A program made the position numbers and the translations under genes. The notes under the pieces were generated by a model. The model ran no database searches, was not told where the DNA came from, and saw only the letters and a list, made by a program, of their open reading frames with translations. A DNA stretch of 64,000 bases from Bradysia coprophila (taxonomy: Eukaryota > Arthropoda > Insecta > Diptera > Sciaridae), in the NCBI RefSeq assembly GCF_014529535.1, contig NW_023503501.1, positions 5,834,150-5,898,149 on the forward strand, given 5' to 3'. Positions 48,661-61,748 of this stretch are shown piece after piece (position 1 is the stretch's first letter; each line of letters starts with the position of its first letter).

Positions 48661-49670
48661 GCGATCTTTCGTGGCTTGGACGTTTTAACGTTTCACTCAT
48701 ATATTTGACGCGACATGTTTGTATGACTCAGTTTTTACTTAATTTTTGAATAAACAAAAGAGCGAAGGGATTTGTAACAAAGCATGTTAGGTTCCTGTCT
48801 AACACTTGGACTCTCTTTGTAAACATTCATATCTATCGATCTAAGATGAATCCTTAGTTTCATAAGTTTCATAAAAATAAGTTCAGTGTGTCGTAGGCCA
48901 GGGGCTTCGAAGTAATGTTAGCTACTAGGTGTCTTTCTTGCATATGAACCGAAACGGTCATTTAAAGGTAGAATGGCCATTCTTGAGATTATGACCAAAA
49001 ATCTGACGGAGTAGCATGGTAAAGAGGACAGTTGCTACACTCATACCTACATTATAGTCTAGATCCGCAGCATAATTCGTCCAAAACTGCAATACAATAA
49101 TTTCCCATTAAATCTTCAAATGTCCCATTTAACCTCAAACAATCGCAATTGATATCTAGTCCCAAAATTATACTTTTACTGTCTTTGCAGTAGAAACGTT
49201 TGGATTCTGGTCTTCAGACTCACTGAAACTAATAAAAACAAATTCACAGTCAAGGACTTTTGATTATTTTTATCGTAACAATCTGCCAAAGGTTTATGCC
49301 CAAACAATCAAAAAAGACTGAATATTTCATTAAAATTCGGGTACAAGAAGTGTTGTGAACATAAAAATATCAAAATTGTAGAACTGGATTTTGAAATTAT
49401 GTTATGTTTGTTGACAGTACATGTTCAACAACAACGATTTCTGGTTTATAATGCATGTTGCTATGAGTTCATAAGTTCATAAACATTAGCCTCAAGCAAA
49501 ATATTTTTAATTAATTTTTTTTTTTTGAAAAACTAATTTGAAATTCATTTCTATGCAGAATTGAATGAATAAAAACTAAACTCACCAATATGTTCGGAAT
49601 AGTAACTTCTTTGATATGTTTGCTTTGCAACCAATGTGATTAGTTAATCATTACTTTTACAACAGTTCTA
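48661..49670. other. Intergenic, nothing recognised
   Basis: AT-rich. No supported features. Confidence 0.35.
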
Positions 49671-49713
49671 AGTGAAGTACTCCCGGCTTTGCTCGGGACA
49701 ACTATCTAATGAT

Positions 49714-49831
49714 AATAGTAGATTACATGTATGTGAAGTATATAACGAGACATGTATGTACACGGGGGCTTGCCCGAGTGGTAGTACATTTCGAGTTATA
49801 TACTTCACATACATGTATGCTGTTTTACTAT
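49714..49831. repeat. Hairpin, ~40-bp arms, loop CGGGGGCTTGCCCG
   Basis: ACATGTATGTGAAGTATATA (about 49725-49744) pairs with 49798-49817, with extension on both sides. Confidence 0.75.
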
Positions 49832-49865
49832 ACACGCGAGAGTGTGTTGGTGCAAATTTCGTGTA

Positions 49866-49971
49866 ATGAGTGGTACTGAAAGTTGAAAGGATACTCGACT
49901 GTAAAAAACCATTTCATACAAAATAGTAGATACTCTATTTGGCAGCTGTCGACTATGACCACTTTTGCTTA
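49866..49971. mobile_element. MITE family A, broken copy
   Basis: Matches the family interior (AGTGGTACTGAAAGTTG, ACTGTAAAAAACC, ACTCTATTTGGCAGCTGTC, CACTTTTGCTT) and stops where the nested element begins. The missing right tip (TGCGTTGATC) resumes at 50702 on the other side of that element. Confidence 0.75.
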
Positions 49972-50697
49972 AGAGTCAAACCGGTCAAACCACATCGAAA
50001 TTTTCTGTCGTGAAGTGACAGTTTTGACATTGACATTTTTGACGTTGTCATTTTTGACATCTGAAAAATTTCGTCATGACCTCAATTTAAAATAATATTT
50101 TGAATAATTTGAATAATATTACAGTGTTATCGTATCCTTATTGTAATATTTACGATAATACTGTAATGTTATTCAAAATTAATTGTTTTAAGACAATTTT
50201 TGTGTCCAGTTTAGGCATTGGGCGATAATGAAAATGATTATCGATAATTATCAATTATCGATAATCGATAATTATCGACTTTTTTTATCGAAAATTATAA
50301 AAAAAATATCGATAATCGATAATTATTGATATTTTGATAATTATCAAGATATCGATAATTCGATATATCGATATTTCGGTCCGAAAATCCGATATTTATC
50401 GATATATTCCGATATATCGGTATATTATCATGAATTTTCAGATAAATATCAAAATATCGATATTTTGATAATTATCGATAATTATTAAATTATCTATAAC
50501 GATATGATTAATCGATTATTGATAATTTCTTTCGATTGATATTATCGATAATTTTGAACGCCTTCCATCCCTAGTCCAGTTCACGTTTTCAATTGAGGTT
50601 ATGACGAAATTTTTCAGATTTCAAAAATGACAACGTCAAAAATGTCAATGTCAAAACTGTCACTTCACGACAGAAAATTTCGATGTGGTTTGACTCT
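49972..50697. mobile_element. 726-bp foldback element nested in the MITE
   Basis: Arms 49972-50090 and about 50595-50697 are inverted copies: AGAGTCAAACC, CACATCGAAATTTTCTGTCG, TGAAGTGACAGTTTTGACAT and TTTTTGACGTTGTCATTTTT. The left arm has a short GGTCAAACC duplication. The centre is the ATCGATAAT-rich block. The left flank is TTAA; the right flank is TAAA, so a TTAA target is possible. Confidence 0.8.
50226..50565. repeat. Low-complexity ATCGATAAT array
   Basis: Dense imperfect GATAATTATCGATAAT words in both orientations, almost entirely self-complementary. It forms the centre of the surrounding foldback element. Confidence 0.85.
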
Positions 50698-51064
50698 AAA
50701 ATGCGTTGATCTACAATGTTGACAGGCAAAAAAAAACGTTTCACGCGTCGAATGACGTATGAAAGCAATACCCTCTCTAGCAACCGAACTACTTTTATTA
50801 AGGTGGTGAAGGATTCAAGTAGCCTTTCGAATTTACATGTACATCACAGCGTAGTCAGTCAAAATGTGTAAAGAAAAAATTCAAAGAGAGCTGAGAGTTT
50901 GTTTGCTAGAGAGAGTATTGAAGCGAAAACCAAATTCCCGCGTTCTTCCCTCCTTTTCCTATGTAGAAGTAGTACCAAGTTTCAGGTCTATAGGCGAGCC
51001 TATAGAACTTTTGGTCTGGGCTCGTATCGCGATATTAAATATTAAACTTTATATTATGATGGAC

Positions 51065-52435
51065 TCGCAAAAGCAAATTTACGGCAAATTATTTTTTTTT
51101 AGTCAAACCAACGCGCTATGTGCAACGTTTGCGACAAAGATCAAAATCAAACGAATAGGTTGCTATAGTACCGACACACATCCATGACGTGCCTATAGAG
51201 TAATCTGATAGGGATTTTCGATCGTGTAAAGTTTTTGGATACAAAATATAAATGAAAAATGGTGTATTATATATAGATGTTCACTTTGTCAATAAAATTC
51301 ATGATATGAATTGCGAATACATCCTAGCATAACCCACTAGGATGTACGTGTGTGCTGTGTACATTTTTATATTTTCATGTTGGATAAAGTCTTCTCTTAT
51401 GCACTTCGACATTTTGTTTTACATACAGTCAAACATATATGTGCAGTGATCGTGGGTGGATTATGCATAAATTGTAACTTTGGCAAGAGATTTACGATGG
51501 GTGTTCTTTTTAAACTATTTTGTATTCACGAAAGCGTTGCGATAGGTATACGAAACGTTTCATGAATTAGATGTAAGTCGGAGGTAATGCGCAGTACGCG
51601 CAATTCGTTATATCAAGATTGTAACCGAGAGGTAGAGGAATCCCCATTAATAAATAGTTCATTTTAGGAAAAGCGTCTTAAATGCTATGTCTTCATATGA
51701 AACCACTTTATCAGATTTTATATCAGAGCTTAAAGTAAAGATGCTTTGAATTCAGTAATAGGACGAAAAGTGGAACAAGAGTGAAACGAGAGTTTTATCA
51801 ATTGTATTTTATTCAGTACATTGAGGGCGTGCATAAAAAAACATGTACCATCGCTGCTGCAATTTGAAGTTTAAATTTCTTCGAACTTGGTAGACCTGAC
51901 TTAGTATGCGTTGGTAAATACGTTAGATTTCAAAGGACAGTTCTGAAAATCGATCTTCTTGTGTGCCGTCACCTTGCTTCAACTTAAAAAATTTTACATA
52001 GTATCGTCATTTCATTATTGTATCATGGATGTGTTTTGTCCACATGTAGACCATTTTGAAATGACACAAAAAGTCACTTCCATCATTTGTTCTACTGAGA
52101 AGATATAATAAGTGTGTTTCTTAGCAGTAAACTTTTAATGCTAGCAAGTGAAGGCGCTTAAAGTGACCACAAAAGTCAAAATAACAATCTGCAAACAATT
52201 TCGTAATGAAGTATTTCATGTGCGGTCTGATCGGTGATGTAAAGTGTTTGCTACCGAAGCTGATATAACAAAGCAAACACAACTTATCGAGTGGTAGTGT
52301 GATAATAGTTATTTATCTACCAAGGTAGGTATGAAGGTATTTTTTCGCACTAGGAAGGAATTTTTTTTAAATCAAAATCAAACAATTTTTCTTTTTTATA
52401 AAATTTAAAACGAAAATTAATTCGACCGAAAATCG
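51065..52435. other. 3' flank of HP1, nothing else recognised
   Basis: AT-rich. Short frames without support. Confidence 0.35.
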
Positions 52436-52438
52436 ACA

Positions 52439-53127
<689 letters not shown>

Positions 53128-53132
53128 CTAAG

Positions 53133-53240
53133 ATTGGTAGATTACATTGGATGCTGCGGAGGTAGTTCATTACATAGCCTCGGATATGCAAACTCTACAC
53201 TGGTCAAAATAACCGTTTCCAAAGCTTGTTGCTTAAAACC
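53133..53240 (+). repeat. Interspersed repeat just upstream of HP1
   Basis: Related to 44783-44918: GGTAGATTACATTGGATGCT, GTAGTTCATTACAT, GGTCAAAATAACC and TTGTTGCTTAA in the same order. It lies within 30 bp of the HP1 start codon, so it would occupy the core promoter position. Confidence 0.55.
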
Positions 53241-53990
53241 ACACGAGTGAGTTCGCGGGTTCACAAAATTGATTCCGAGTTTAATGAACTAATGAGTGTA
53301 ATGAGACCAAGCAGCATCCAATTAATGCTGTTGTATTGCCTATCCACCCGGAATATTGTTGTTCCAGGAGACAACTGGCAGATATTGAATATCAAAAGGT
53401 TATTTATTCTAAATTAATGTACAATTTCTCAACATTTATGTTGACACTACTGTTCTGGTAACATGTTGACCTTAGAGTAACCATAGAGTATGATTACTCT
53501 AAGATGTTGACAAACTACTTCGACTGTTTTGTTTTTGTGAAGTGCTAGATTCATATTTTGCGTAATACTTGCCGATTTTGGTGGTGTTACAATAAATATT
53601 GCTGTGAAGCGAAGTGAGTCCATTATAATAAAAGCAAAAGTGTTGAGTGTTTTTGAAAACAAGTGAAAAATGCAAAAATTAAAATTGTTTGGCCATTCAT
53701 CGAAGTTGTAAATATCAAATATAGACAAAATGGCCGTCACTTTTATTTTTGTGTTTTTTATTTTATTTTTTCTAAAGTTTTTGATGAATTTGCTGACATT
53801 GGTGTGCACTTAATTCAAGTCACAAATTTTGTGGTATCAAAACTAACATCGCGAGTAATCGGTTAGATTTCAGTGCTAGAAATACCTAAAGAATATTTCA
53901 TGTGATGCATTTTTGCTGATAAATAATGAAAATCTGCTGGTATGTAATGAATTTTCATATGGATTTTTCATCACACGAACTACGAAATAG

Positions 53991-54112
53991 TCATTTGTGT
54001 ACCTGTTTTGGACGATTGATTTTAGGCAATTTCGCGGATTGTAGGCCGAACGAAGTGAGGCTTACAAGCGAAAGTGCCTTAAATCAACCGTCCCAAACAG
54101 GTGCACATGTGA
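53991..54112. repeat. Hairpin, ~55-bp arms, loop GAACGAAGTGA
   Basis: GATTTTAGGCAATTTCGC and GCGAAAGTGCCTTAAATC pair, with outward pairing ACCTGTTTTGG / CCCAAACAGGT. Part of the right arm (ACAAGCGAAAGTGCCTAAAA-like) also occurs at 6483-6502, marking an interspersed family. Confidence 0.75.
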
Positions 54113-54602
54113 GTTTTCATGCAGAGGGCCGGAAACCCGAGAAAATTCGAAAAATTGCCCTCATTTTCGGCCCCGAAGCATGAAAATTGTAATTTTCGGT
54201 TCCCAAACGGGAAGCGAAAGTAAAAAAATGCAAGTTATGTATCGAAATCGGTTAATACATAATGCGAAAGTCTATGTATATAATGCGAAAGTCGATGTAC
54301 ATAATGCGAAAGTCAAATCTTGTCAAGATGTTTACTTTGATCAATATTGAACAAACCGTGCGCCAGTGCTCTGATTAATGTTAGCATACAAAGTAGATGA
54401 CGAATAATTCTAAGGATATTGTTGTTGTTTTTACGTCTGATTGTTGTGATGGTTGATAATATTAATATTTTCTTATACCAGGGGGCTGCCGCCCCCTGGA
54501 CCCCCGCAAATGTCACCATATTTTGGTTTAATTCATCATACGATAACGCATTTCTTCGAGTTTATGTGCCTCAATTACAATTTTCGTAGTTCTCGTGATA
54601 AA

Positions 54603-54735
54603 AAGTTATGTGGATCACACGGGACGACGTAAAGAAATTCAACCTGTGCGATTGCGGCCCTTGCCTTCGGCGCGGGCAGCAACTCTCGCACACGGTTGAA
54701 TTTCTTTACTTTCGTCCCTTGTGATCCAAATAACT
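54603..54735. repeat. Hairpin, ~50-bp arms, loop rich in GCC/CGG
   Basis: AAGAAATTCAACCTGTGCGA pairs with TCGCACACGGTTGAATTTCT, with extension outward through GGATCACACGGGACGACG. The loop contains CCCTTGCCTTCGGCGCGGGC. Confidence 0.8.
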
Positions 54736-54770
54736 ATTCCTTCACTTGTGATGTAATAAAAACGTTCCCA

Positions 54771-54865
54771 CATGTAACGACCGCCTTCCGTGGGTTGGAA
54801 ATGTACATGTAACGACCGCTTTCCGCGGGTGGGAAATGTACATGTAACAACAATATTCCGGGTGG
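54771..54865. repeat. 35-bp tandem repeat, 2.7 copies
   Basis: CATGTAACGACCGC starts at 54771 and 54806, with a degenerate third start at 54841. Each unit ends GGGTTGGAAATGTA or similar. Confidence 0.85.
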
Positions 54866-54919
54866 ATACAGAAAACAAAATTAACGAATTATCACATTTT
54901 CAATAGATAAAACATAAAA

Positions 54920-55008
54920 TGAAAGCAAAATAAAATGATCGACTCTGGTTTTTGACAATTGAATTTCAATTGTCAAAAACCAGACTTTATCATTTTATTT
55001 TGCTTTCA
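54920..55008. repeat. 89-bp hairpin with palindromic centre
   Basis: TGAAAGCAAAATAAAATGAT pairs with the end of the block (TCATTTTATTTTGCTTTCA). The centre is TTGACAATTGAA / TTTCAATTGTCAA. A short asymmetric bulge lies near the middle of each arm. Confidence 0.85.
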
Positions 55009-55760
55009 CCTTACGTAAAAAAAAATTCATAATTCCTAATTTTTGATAATTGTAGGCAACAAAAGATTTTATGCCAAAAGATAGGTTTCTTATTTGTAAA
55101 CGACGGAATAATTTCATCTACAAACTCTTTTTTAATGTTCACGAAAGAAAGAAATGGACTAAATCAAAATTTTAAAATGTACAGAAACTGCAGCAATAAA
55201 GTTTTAGGTGCACAAAATAACAAGAAAAGGAAATGCATCTAAGCACAAGGCAAAGCGACACACATATATTTATATGAGAAAATAATTCGTAGTCAAAAAG
55301 CATCCAACACAATGAGTCATATTTTCAGTTTGACAATTTTATTTCTTGCAAATTGTTTGGAATTTTCTTCAAAGAGACGCTAAATGTAAGATACCAAGGA
55401 TACCAAGCAATACGAATCATTAATAATCGTGACGAGAACATCGTATGTAACGAGTATGCAACTATGAGATCTAATAAGTGTGCAGTTCAGAGTTCATGAA
55501 TGTCATTTTAACATTGTCTTTAACTTTAGTCGACTCAATATTTCAATTTTCATTTGAAGTACCAAGAATTTTCTGAGTAATAAAACAAGGTATGCGAAAA
55601 TAAATAAAATTGACATAAACAAGAAGCATCAATAAGAGGATAACAAATATGTGTGTATATGTGTTGCAGAGACACGAAAACGAATAAAAATAAATTACCA
55701 ACAAATTCACATTATATATCGAGCTTTTTTTTACTTTTGAATTTCATTTTCGACTAGTGT
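55009..55760. other. Intergenic, nothing recognised
   Basis: AT-rich sequence without supported features. Confidence 0.35.
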
Positions 55761-55761
55761 A

Positions 55762-56110
55762 GTGCGCCCGGCTTCGCCCGGGATTATTCAATTTCAAAAC
55801 GGTCACAAATTGTATTCAAACGTGTCAAAAATATTTTCATGCATCAGGTACAAATTTCTATTTCAAAAATGTTTTTCTCTGTCAAAGATGAATTTTCAGG
55901 TGTTGCAAAAATGTTTGTCTTGCAAAAATACATCTAATACACAAACCAAAGCACTTCAAGCAAAAGTGCTACGAGTGACAGCTGCCAAAACGATATATAC
56001 TTGACTTGACGATTCATGCGAAATACGTTCTTCCTAACTTTTTGGTGCATTGGAGTATCCAGGACTTTTCGTCTCATATGAGAACAAAAAAATATTAAAC
56101 TTTATATTAT
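55762..56110 (+). mobile_element. Short member of the CCCGG-start repeat family
   Basis: Starts with the hairpin CGCCCGGCTTCGCCCGGG (about 55767) and ends AATATTAAACTTTATATTAT (about 56092-56111), the same landmarks as 49671-51060. It contains a MITE family A fragment (GCACTTCAAGCAAAAGTG, 55951-55968, then GACAGCTGCC). Confidence 0.45.
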
Positions 56111-56111
56111 A

Positions 56112-59100
56112 GATATAGCTGTACCGTGTGCTGTACTGCTGTATATATACAGAATATAAGTGAGTCGACACAATAATATAACATCAAAAATCAATAACTT
56201 ACTTCCATCTATTTCTTATTTATTTTTAAATTTAATTTGCATATCTTCACTCTCTACTACTTATGCTCAATACACCAAACTTCTACAGCCACTTGTCTCA
56301 ATTTTCACTTTGAATGTGCTTGAGTTTCTTGCTTTCAAGTAAAAAAGAAGAAAAAAACAACTTAACAGAAATGTTATAAAGCATTTTGTTCGTCTAGAAA
56401 ACTTCAAAGGATTTTTTTCCCTCCTTATTTCTGGATGTTTTCCTCGAGTTTTTCGTTTCTTCAACTCTTTTTCAAAGTAATAACTCGAGAAACATATGTA
56501 CTCTATTTCGGTAGCACAGCAGAGAGAACAATTCTCGTTCACCAACTAGACGTTGCGAAATATTGGTGTGTTTCTTCCATGTTTGTCTTTAAAATCATAT
56601 TTTTGGTTGTTTCATGCCTTTCCTTCATGGTAAAACTTTGAGAAGGGTTGCTGGTATGTTTTTGTTTCTGCTGTGAAATGTGTAATCGTCTATTAAATTG
56701 TAATTGACAGCGAAAATATTTGCTTCTTGGTTTGCGAATAAGTTTTTAATATTCAGATCGTTTGTTTGTGCATGAAGTTTCACTTAGTAAGTTTAGTGCA
56801 GCTAATATGACTGGTGAAAATAGTGAGGAAATAAGGTTTTAATATTTGCAGCAATAACATGTGCAGAAAGGACATTTGGTATTAAGTAGGATAACCTGCC
56901 TATCGCCTATGTTCATTATTTAATAAAATATTCTGAACTATTTCTTCGTCTTTTGGTTTTGTTGTAAGACAGGTGTTTTAGCTGTTTCAGGCGTCAATCG
57001 ACCCGAGCCGTTTTTGTGGTCTGTCGTCATATCCTTTGAGATTTTCCTCTTTATACATTCTCTCGATGGAAGGACTTCTTATAAAAACTGCGAAATTTCT
57101 CTGCAAACAGAAGAACAGCGAGTAGGTAATAATGAGGTAAATTTGATCTTGATTCCTGCTATGACCTGTTTTAAGGAATTAAATTTCACTTTCCTAAAAA
57201 CTTTTAAACATTCTTAAAACTTTACGCAGCAAAAATCACTTAAAAAATATATGAGTTTTTAAGAATTCAATTCCTTTAAAATAGGCCGCGGCTCCTGCTT
57301 CTACCAGCCCCTTATTTCACGAATTTATTATACGTACCGACCAGTGTCTTAGACAGTACGCTAATAATAAAATCAGACCGGTAAAACATCCATTAACTTT
57401 ATAGGCATCTTTAATCGACAACGTCGACAAGAATAACCACTGAATTCTATGGCTAGTCTTATCTTCTATAGACAAATATCGAAGTAATAGATTTTGTATC
57501 AAACGTTATAGGTGATTCTTTGTAGAGGATAAGTAACAGATTTTATGATTTTGCTTATAAGTCGATGTAAAACCAAAAAATTTTTAGACCTTACGATAGC
57601 TTACATGCTTCACAGTAAATATTGGTTGGCCTGAGGAGGTGTAACAATTTTTTTCAGTACTTTATGACGAAATGTTATAGAAATGTGTAAATTTGGTGAA
57701 ACTGTTAAGGCATCGGATGATAGAAGGTTTGTGTGCTCTGAACATAAATGTCGTAGTTAGTCGGACTGTACGCACAATTGAGTAGAGTCAGCTCCTAGTG
57801 TGATTGTTCTTTACCACTTTTACCTGGTTGGTAATCTTGGATGCATAATGATTGAAATAAATCGCTCGCTGGGTATAGTGAAGTCAGAGTCCGAAATGTG
57901 CAAAAATTGTAATAGAATTCTACAAAAAGCAATTACATTTGAGCGTTAGTTTTCAAACAGCATTTCCCTATTGTCTTAAGTCAAGATCTTTCTGTTTTGT
58001 AAATAGAATTAATCGTCTTATGGGTGACTTCATACATGCTATTCTTCTGTGTCCGATTAATCAAGGGCACCGAGTTAGAACTAAAAGCGTTAATATAAGC
58101 ATAATTGTGAATATACACTTGTTATAAACTCTAAGTTTTCACATGATATGTAGTGGGTTTACAGAGAAGCCACATGAAAGACTCTAATGAAAAGTGTCCA
58201 AAATCCTAGCCAACAAATTTATGGTTATCCTCCTGCACAGAGTTAAATTTCATTAAACTAACTAAAGCTGCTATGCACATTGTTTTAAAGTGGCAACAAC
58301 CAACAAGAAAACCACGTTCCATTACATCCGAATTTAAAAATTAAAAACTTTTCACTTTTAACATGGACTTCTCAATCAGCAATTTCCTTGTTCATTTAGA
58401 TTGTTCACAAGTTAAGTTGAAAAGAAATAAATTAATTCAATGGCAGGAAAACAATATCGAATAAACATTCAAATTTTCAAATTAAAAACGAAAGAAACTT
58501 TTCCCCATCACGATCTTTATGCGTGCTAGCTATAGCGCTCTCGTAACATTGTCCCTCGTTTTAGATGTATACAATTTGTAATAAAATTTTGATTTTAATA
58601 TCAAACTCAAATACAACTATGTGACTAATTTTACTCTGCAATTTTTTCTTCGTCTTCCATTCGTTGGCGGAATAACTCTCAATACGAGAAGAAAAAAAAA
58701 AGTTTTTTTTCTGCTTTCCTTCGTTTATAAGCCCTAACTCATCATCCTTGTTTAATACTCCTAAGCCGCATGTTACTTCAATTATATTATTTTATATTCG
58801 AGGTTCCACCCCAGCAGAAAACTTTCTTTTTTTGTCTTCGTTTTGCTGATTGAATTTGAGAAAGTTTTTTTTTTTTAACTTTTTCTACGACTTTTTGGTG
58901 AGAGAGAAAACGTTTTGTTTCAGTTCCAAAAGAAATTATACTTTTTGTTGTTTCTCGCGTACAACGTATATAAACCATTATACAAGAAGGATTATACTGA
59001 TACAAACTTTTGCTTATTATTTATCGTTTCGAGTTCATGACAGGTTGAATTGAAGTTCCGTAATTTCATTCTCATTTTGCACTTTTCGATTGTATATTAT

Positions 59101-59357
59101 GCTGATGAGCGCATATTCTTGTTAAAAAATGAAATTATAGTTTTCCAACTCACATGGTAAGTATGTGGAATCCACTTCAATTACAAAATTAATAAGCTTG
59201 AGCACACTACTCTTACTTTATTCCTGGAATACATGCAATAAATACATAAATGAAATTAGTTCCTCTGACTGTACGAAAATATCAGTTGAAAGCAGACATG
59301 TTAGCAGCCGACTCGACGTTGTCGTTTTGGCAGCCGACTGTGTATTTTGTTTGGAAG
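56112..59357. other. Long stretch without supported features
   Basis: AT-rich. Short frames on both strands have no family resemblance. Confidence 0.4.
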
Positions 59358-59951
59358 CTTAACAGTAACTTAACATTTACTTAACTAAGCTTAACTTAAA
59401 CTTGACTTAAACTTAACTATAACTTAATCATAAGTGACCTTTAACATAACGATAACTTAGCTTTACTTAACTTTAACTTAACCTTAACTTAACCTTAACT
59501 TTACCTTAACTTAACCTTAACTTAACCTTAACTTAACCTTCACTTAACCTTCACTTAACCTTCACTTAACCTTCACTTAACCTTCACTTAACCTTCACTT
59601 AACCTTCACTTAACCTTAACTTAACCTTAACTTAACCTTAACTTAACCTTAACTTAACCTTAACTTAACCTTAACTTAACCTTAACTTAACCTTAACTTA
59701 ACCTTAACTTAACCTTAACTTAACCTTAACTTAACCTTAATTTAACCTTAACTTAACCTTAACTTAACCTTAACTTAACCTTAATTTAACCTTAACTTAA
59801 CCTTAACTTAACCTTAACTTAACATTAACTTAACATTAACTTAACATTAACTTTTACCTTAACTTAATTTTAACTCAACTTAACAGTAACTTAACATTAA
59901 CTTTACCTTAACTTATACTTAACTTTACATTAACTTAGCTATAACTTAACC
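59358..59951. repeat. 11-bp tandem array (TTAACCTTAAC)n
   Basis: About 50 copies of an 11-bp unit AACTTAACCTT. The core (about 59475-59820) is very regular; both edges decay. A block of seven consecutive AACCTTCACTT variants (about 59535-59612) and two AACCTTAATTT variants exactly four units apart (near 59737 and 59781) show local amplification. Near 59820 three ACATTAACTTA variants follow. Confidence 0.95.
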
Positions 59952-61744
59952 TGAAATGAGCCTACCAGTAACAGCCGACAGGAAGCCCGTTTGACTTTGC
60001 GATGCAGTTTTTCACCAACGCACACCGTCGATCTTTTTCTGATCGGCTAACATATCTGTTTAAAAATGACGTGACATCGACGACAAATTTTCATTGAAAT
60101 GAATTATTGACACTAAAAAAATGGCATACGTACCACTTGACATTGTTAAATGGGAACACATTCTAAAAAAGACAACAGTAAAAGCCCTAGTTGTTTAATT
60201 GGATCGAGTTTGATCTGAACATCAAAATATCAATTCATTTGTGATTTTGTATGATGGTATATTCAATTAGGAACTATACCGGAGAAAATTGTTACTATTC
60301 TGCAATTCCAACAACAAAACACAACATTGCGACTGCAGTGAAATCTAACTTGGAGCTTCGATTGTGAAATTATACCAGAAATTCTTCGCAAAGCCAACGA
60401 CATCCCTTTGACTAAACAATACGAATGCATCACTGCAGAAAATTGTATATATAATATAATCAAATCGAAATATTAAACGAGAGATATTGCTCTGTCAAAT
60501 CACTTATAAGGTATACCATGAAATGTTGCTGAAACTATAAGCAGAAAACTAAAATAATGAGCAGTGCATCTGTTGCATATGGCAATAAACCAAAACTTTA
60601 ATTCAATTTCGGACTTGAAAGTTTGCCAAATTGAAAAGGTTGTATTGTATGATCCGAAGCCATTTCATGTTTTAATGGTTGACTGGCCTGGCCTCCTCCT
60701 CTTTGTGTGCCAATTTTCTTTTATCAATTTGAGAACAATACGTTTGTAGGGTGGCTAACTAGGTGTATAGATGGCTAACTAGGTGTATTAGGATGTGTAC
60801 CAGTAAGATTTAATTAAAAGTTCAAGCAATTGGATTTCCCATCGACAAATACTTTAAAATAGGAGAAAATATAAGCGAAATTGACATCGCAACATTTCCA
60901 AATTTGCAATAATCCATTTCGGTGCAATATTGAGGATACGATAGATTTCAAATTACCATACGGATACACCATTTTCATCAACTTTATTAAACCTTTTAAA
61001 TCACATTTTGCCCCAATTCTCAACTGAAATTCCTCACTGTTCCATGAAATATTTATCGTACAGCACTATATTATTCAACAAAGCCACTATATGCTTTAAA
61101 CAGAATTTCTCGCTAATCCTTTGCGTTTACATATTAAGTACATTCCTTTCAATATATCATCCGTAGTACATCGCCTACGATATGCGATGTTGAAATATTT
61201 CGTGTTTATGTAGAATAAAATACCATCGAAATCCTTACATTATTTCTGTGCATAGCGTACGTTGCGAAACACTACGTCATATCCGTTTACAATAACAGAT
61301 CCAAATGCTGTATGTGGTGTTATATATCAATAATGCGAAACTCTTCCTCAAATAAACAATGGAAAATGTAACTAAGTCAGATGATGGTGGTGTGGAAATG
61401 GTCGGAAAATATTTCAATTCGAGAAGATATCGAATTGGAATCAATTTTAAGTCGAACATCTTTACATAACGGAATTTAATGTTTTCTGAATTGGGGATGA
61501 ACGTTACACGTTTAACTTTATGTGATACTTGAAGTTGATGCTTCAGTCGGTGTTTCTTTTTTCCGTAAATTGTACGAGCAATTATTTCAGTTGCACCGTT
61601 TTGTGGCATTTTTGAATATATCAGTTCTTTAAGGCGAAAACACGAGCAATTTTTAGTGGCTGAGATCAACCAATATGCTGCGTTTCAATGCAACGTTGTC
61701 AATCTCAGAAACTCAAAATTTCTCGTGTGTTTTCGGCCTCATGG
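59952..61744. other. Intergenic, nothing recognised
   Basis: A 130-codon minus-strand frame (61669 to 61277) is the longest open stretch. It has no recognisable domain and an AT-driven composition, so it is not called as a gene. Confidence 0.35.
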
Positions 61745-61748
61745 CTGT

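Larger units (their letters stand above)
49671..51060 (+). mobile_element. Composite repeat with CCCGGCTTTGCTCGGG start and ATTAAACTTTATATTAT end
   Basis: It begins with a small hairpin CCCGGCTTTGCTCGGG (49682) and ends with AATATTAAACTTTATATTAT (about 51038-51057). The same two landmarks bracket 55762-56110. Between them lie a hairpin (49714-49831), a broken MITE family A copy and a 726-bp nested element, which account for the greater length here. Boundaries and class are inferred. Confidence 0.45.

Noticed and set aside
61277..61669. 130-codon minus-strand frame
   Set aside because: No domain, no codon bias and no splice or start support; its length is possible by chance in 64 kb.
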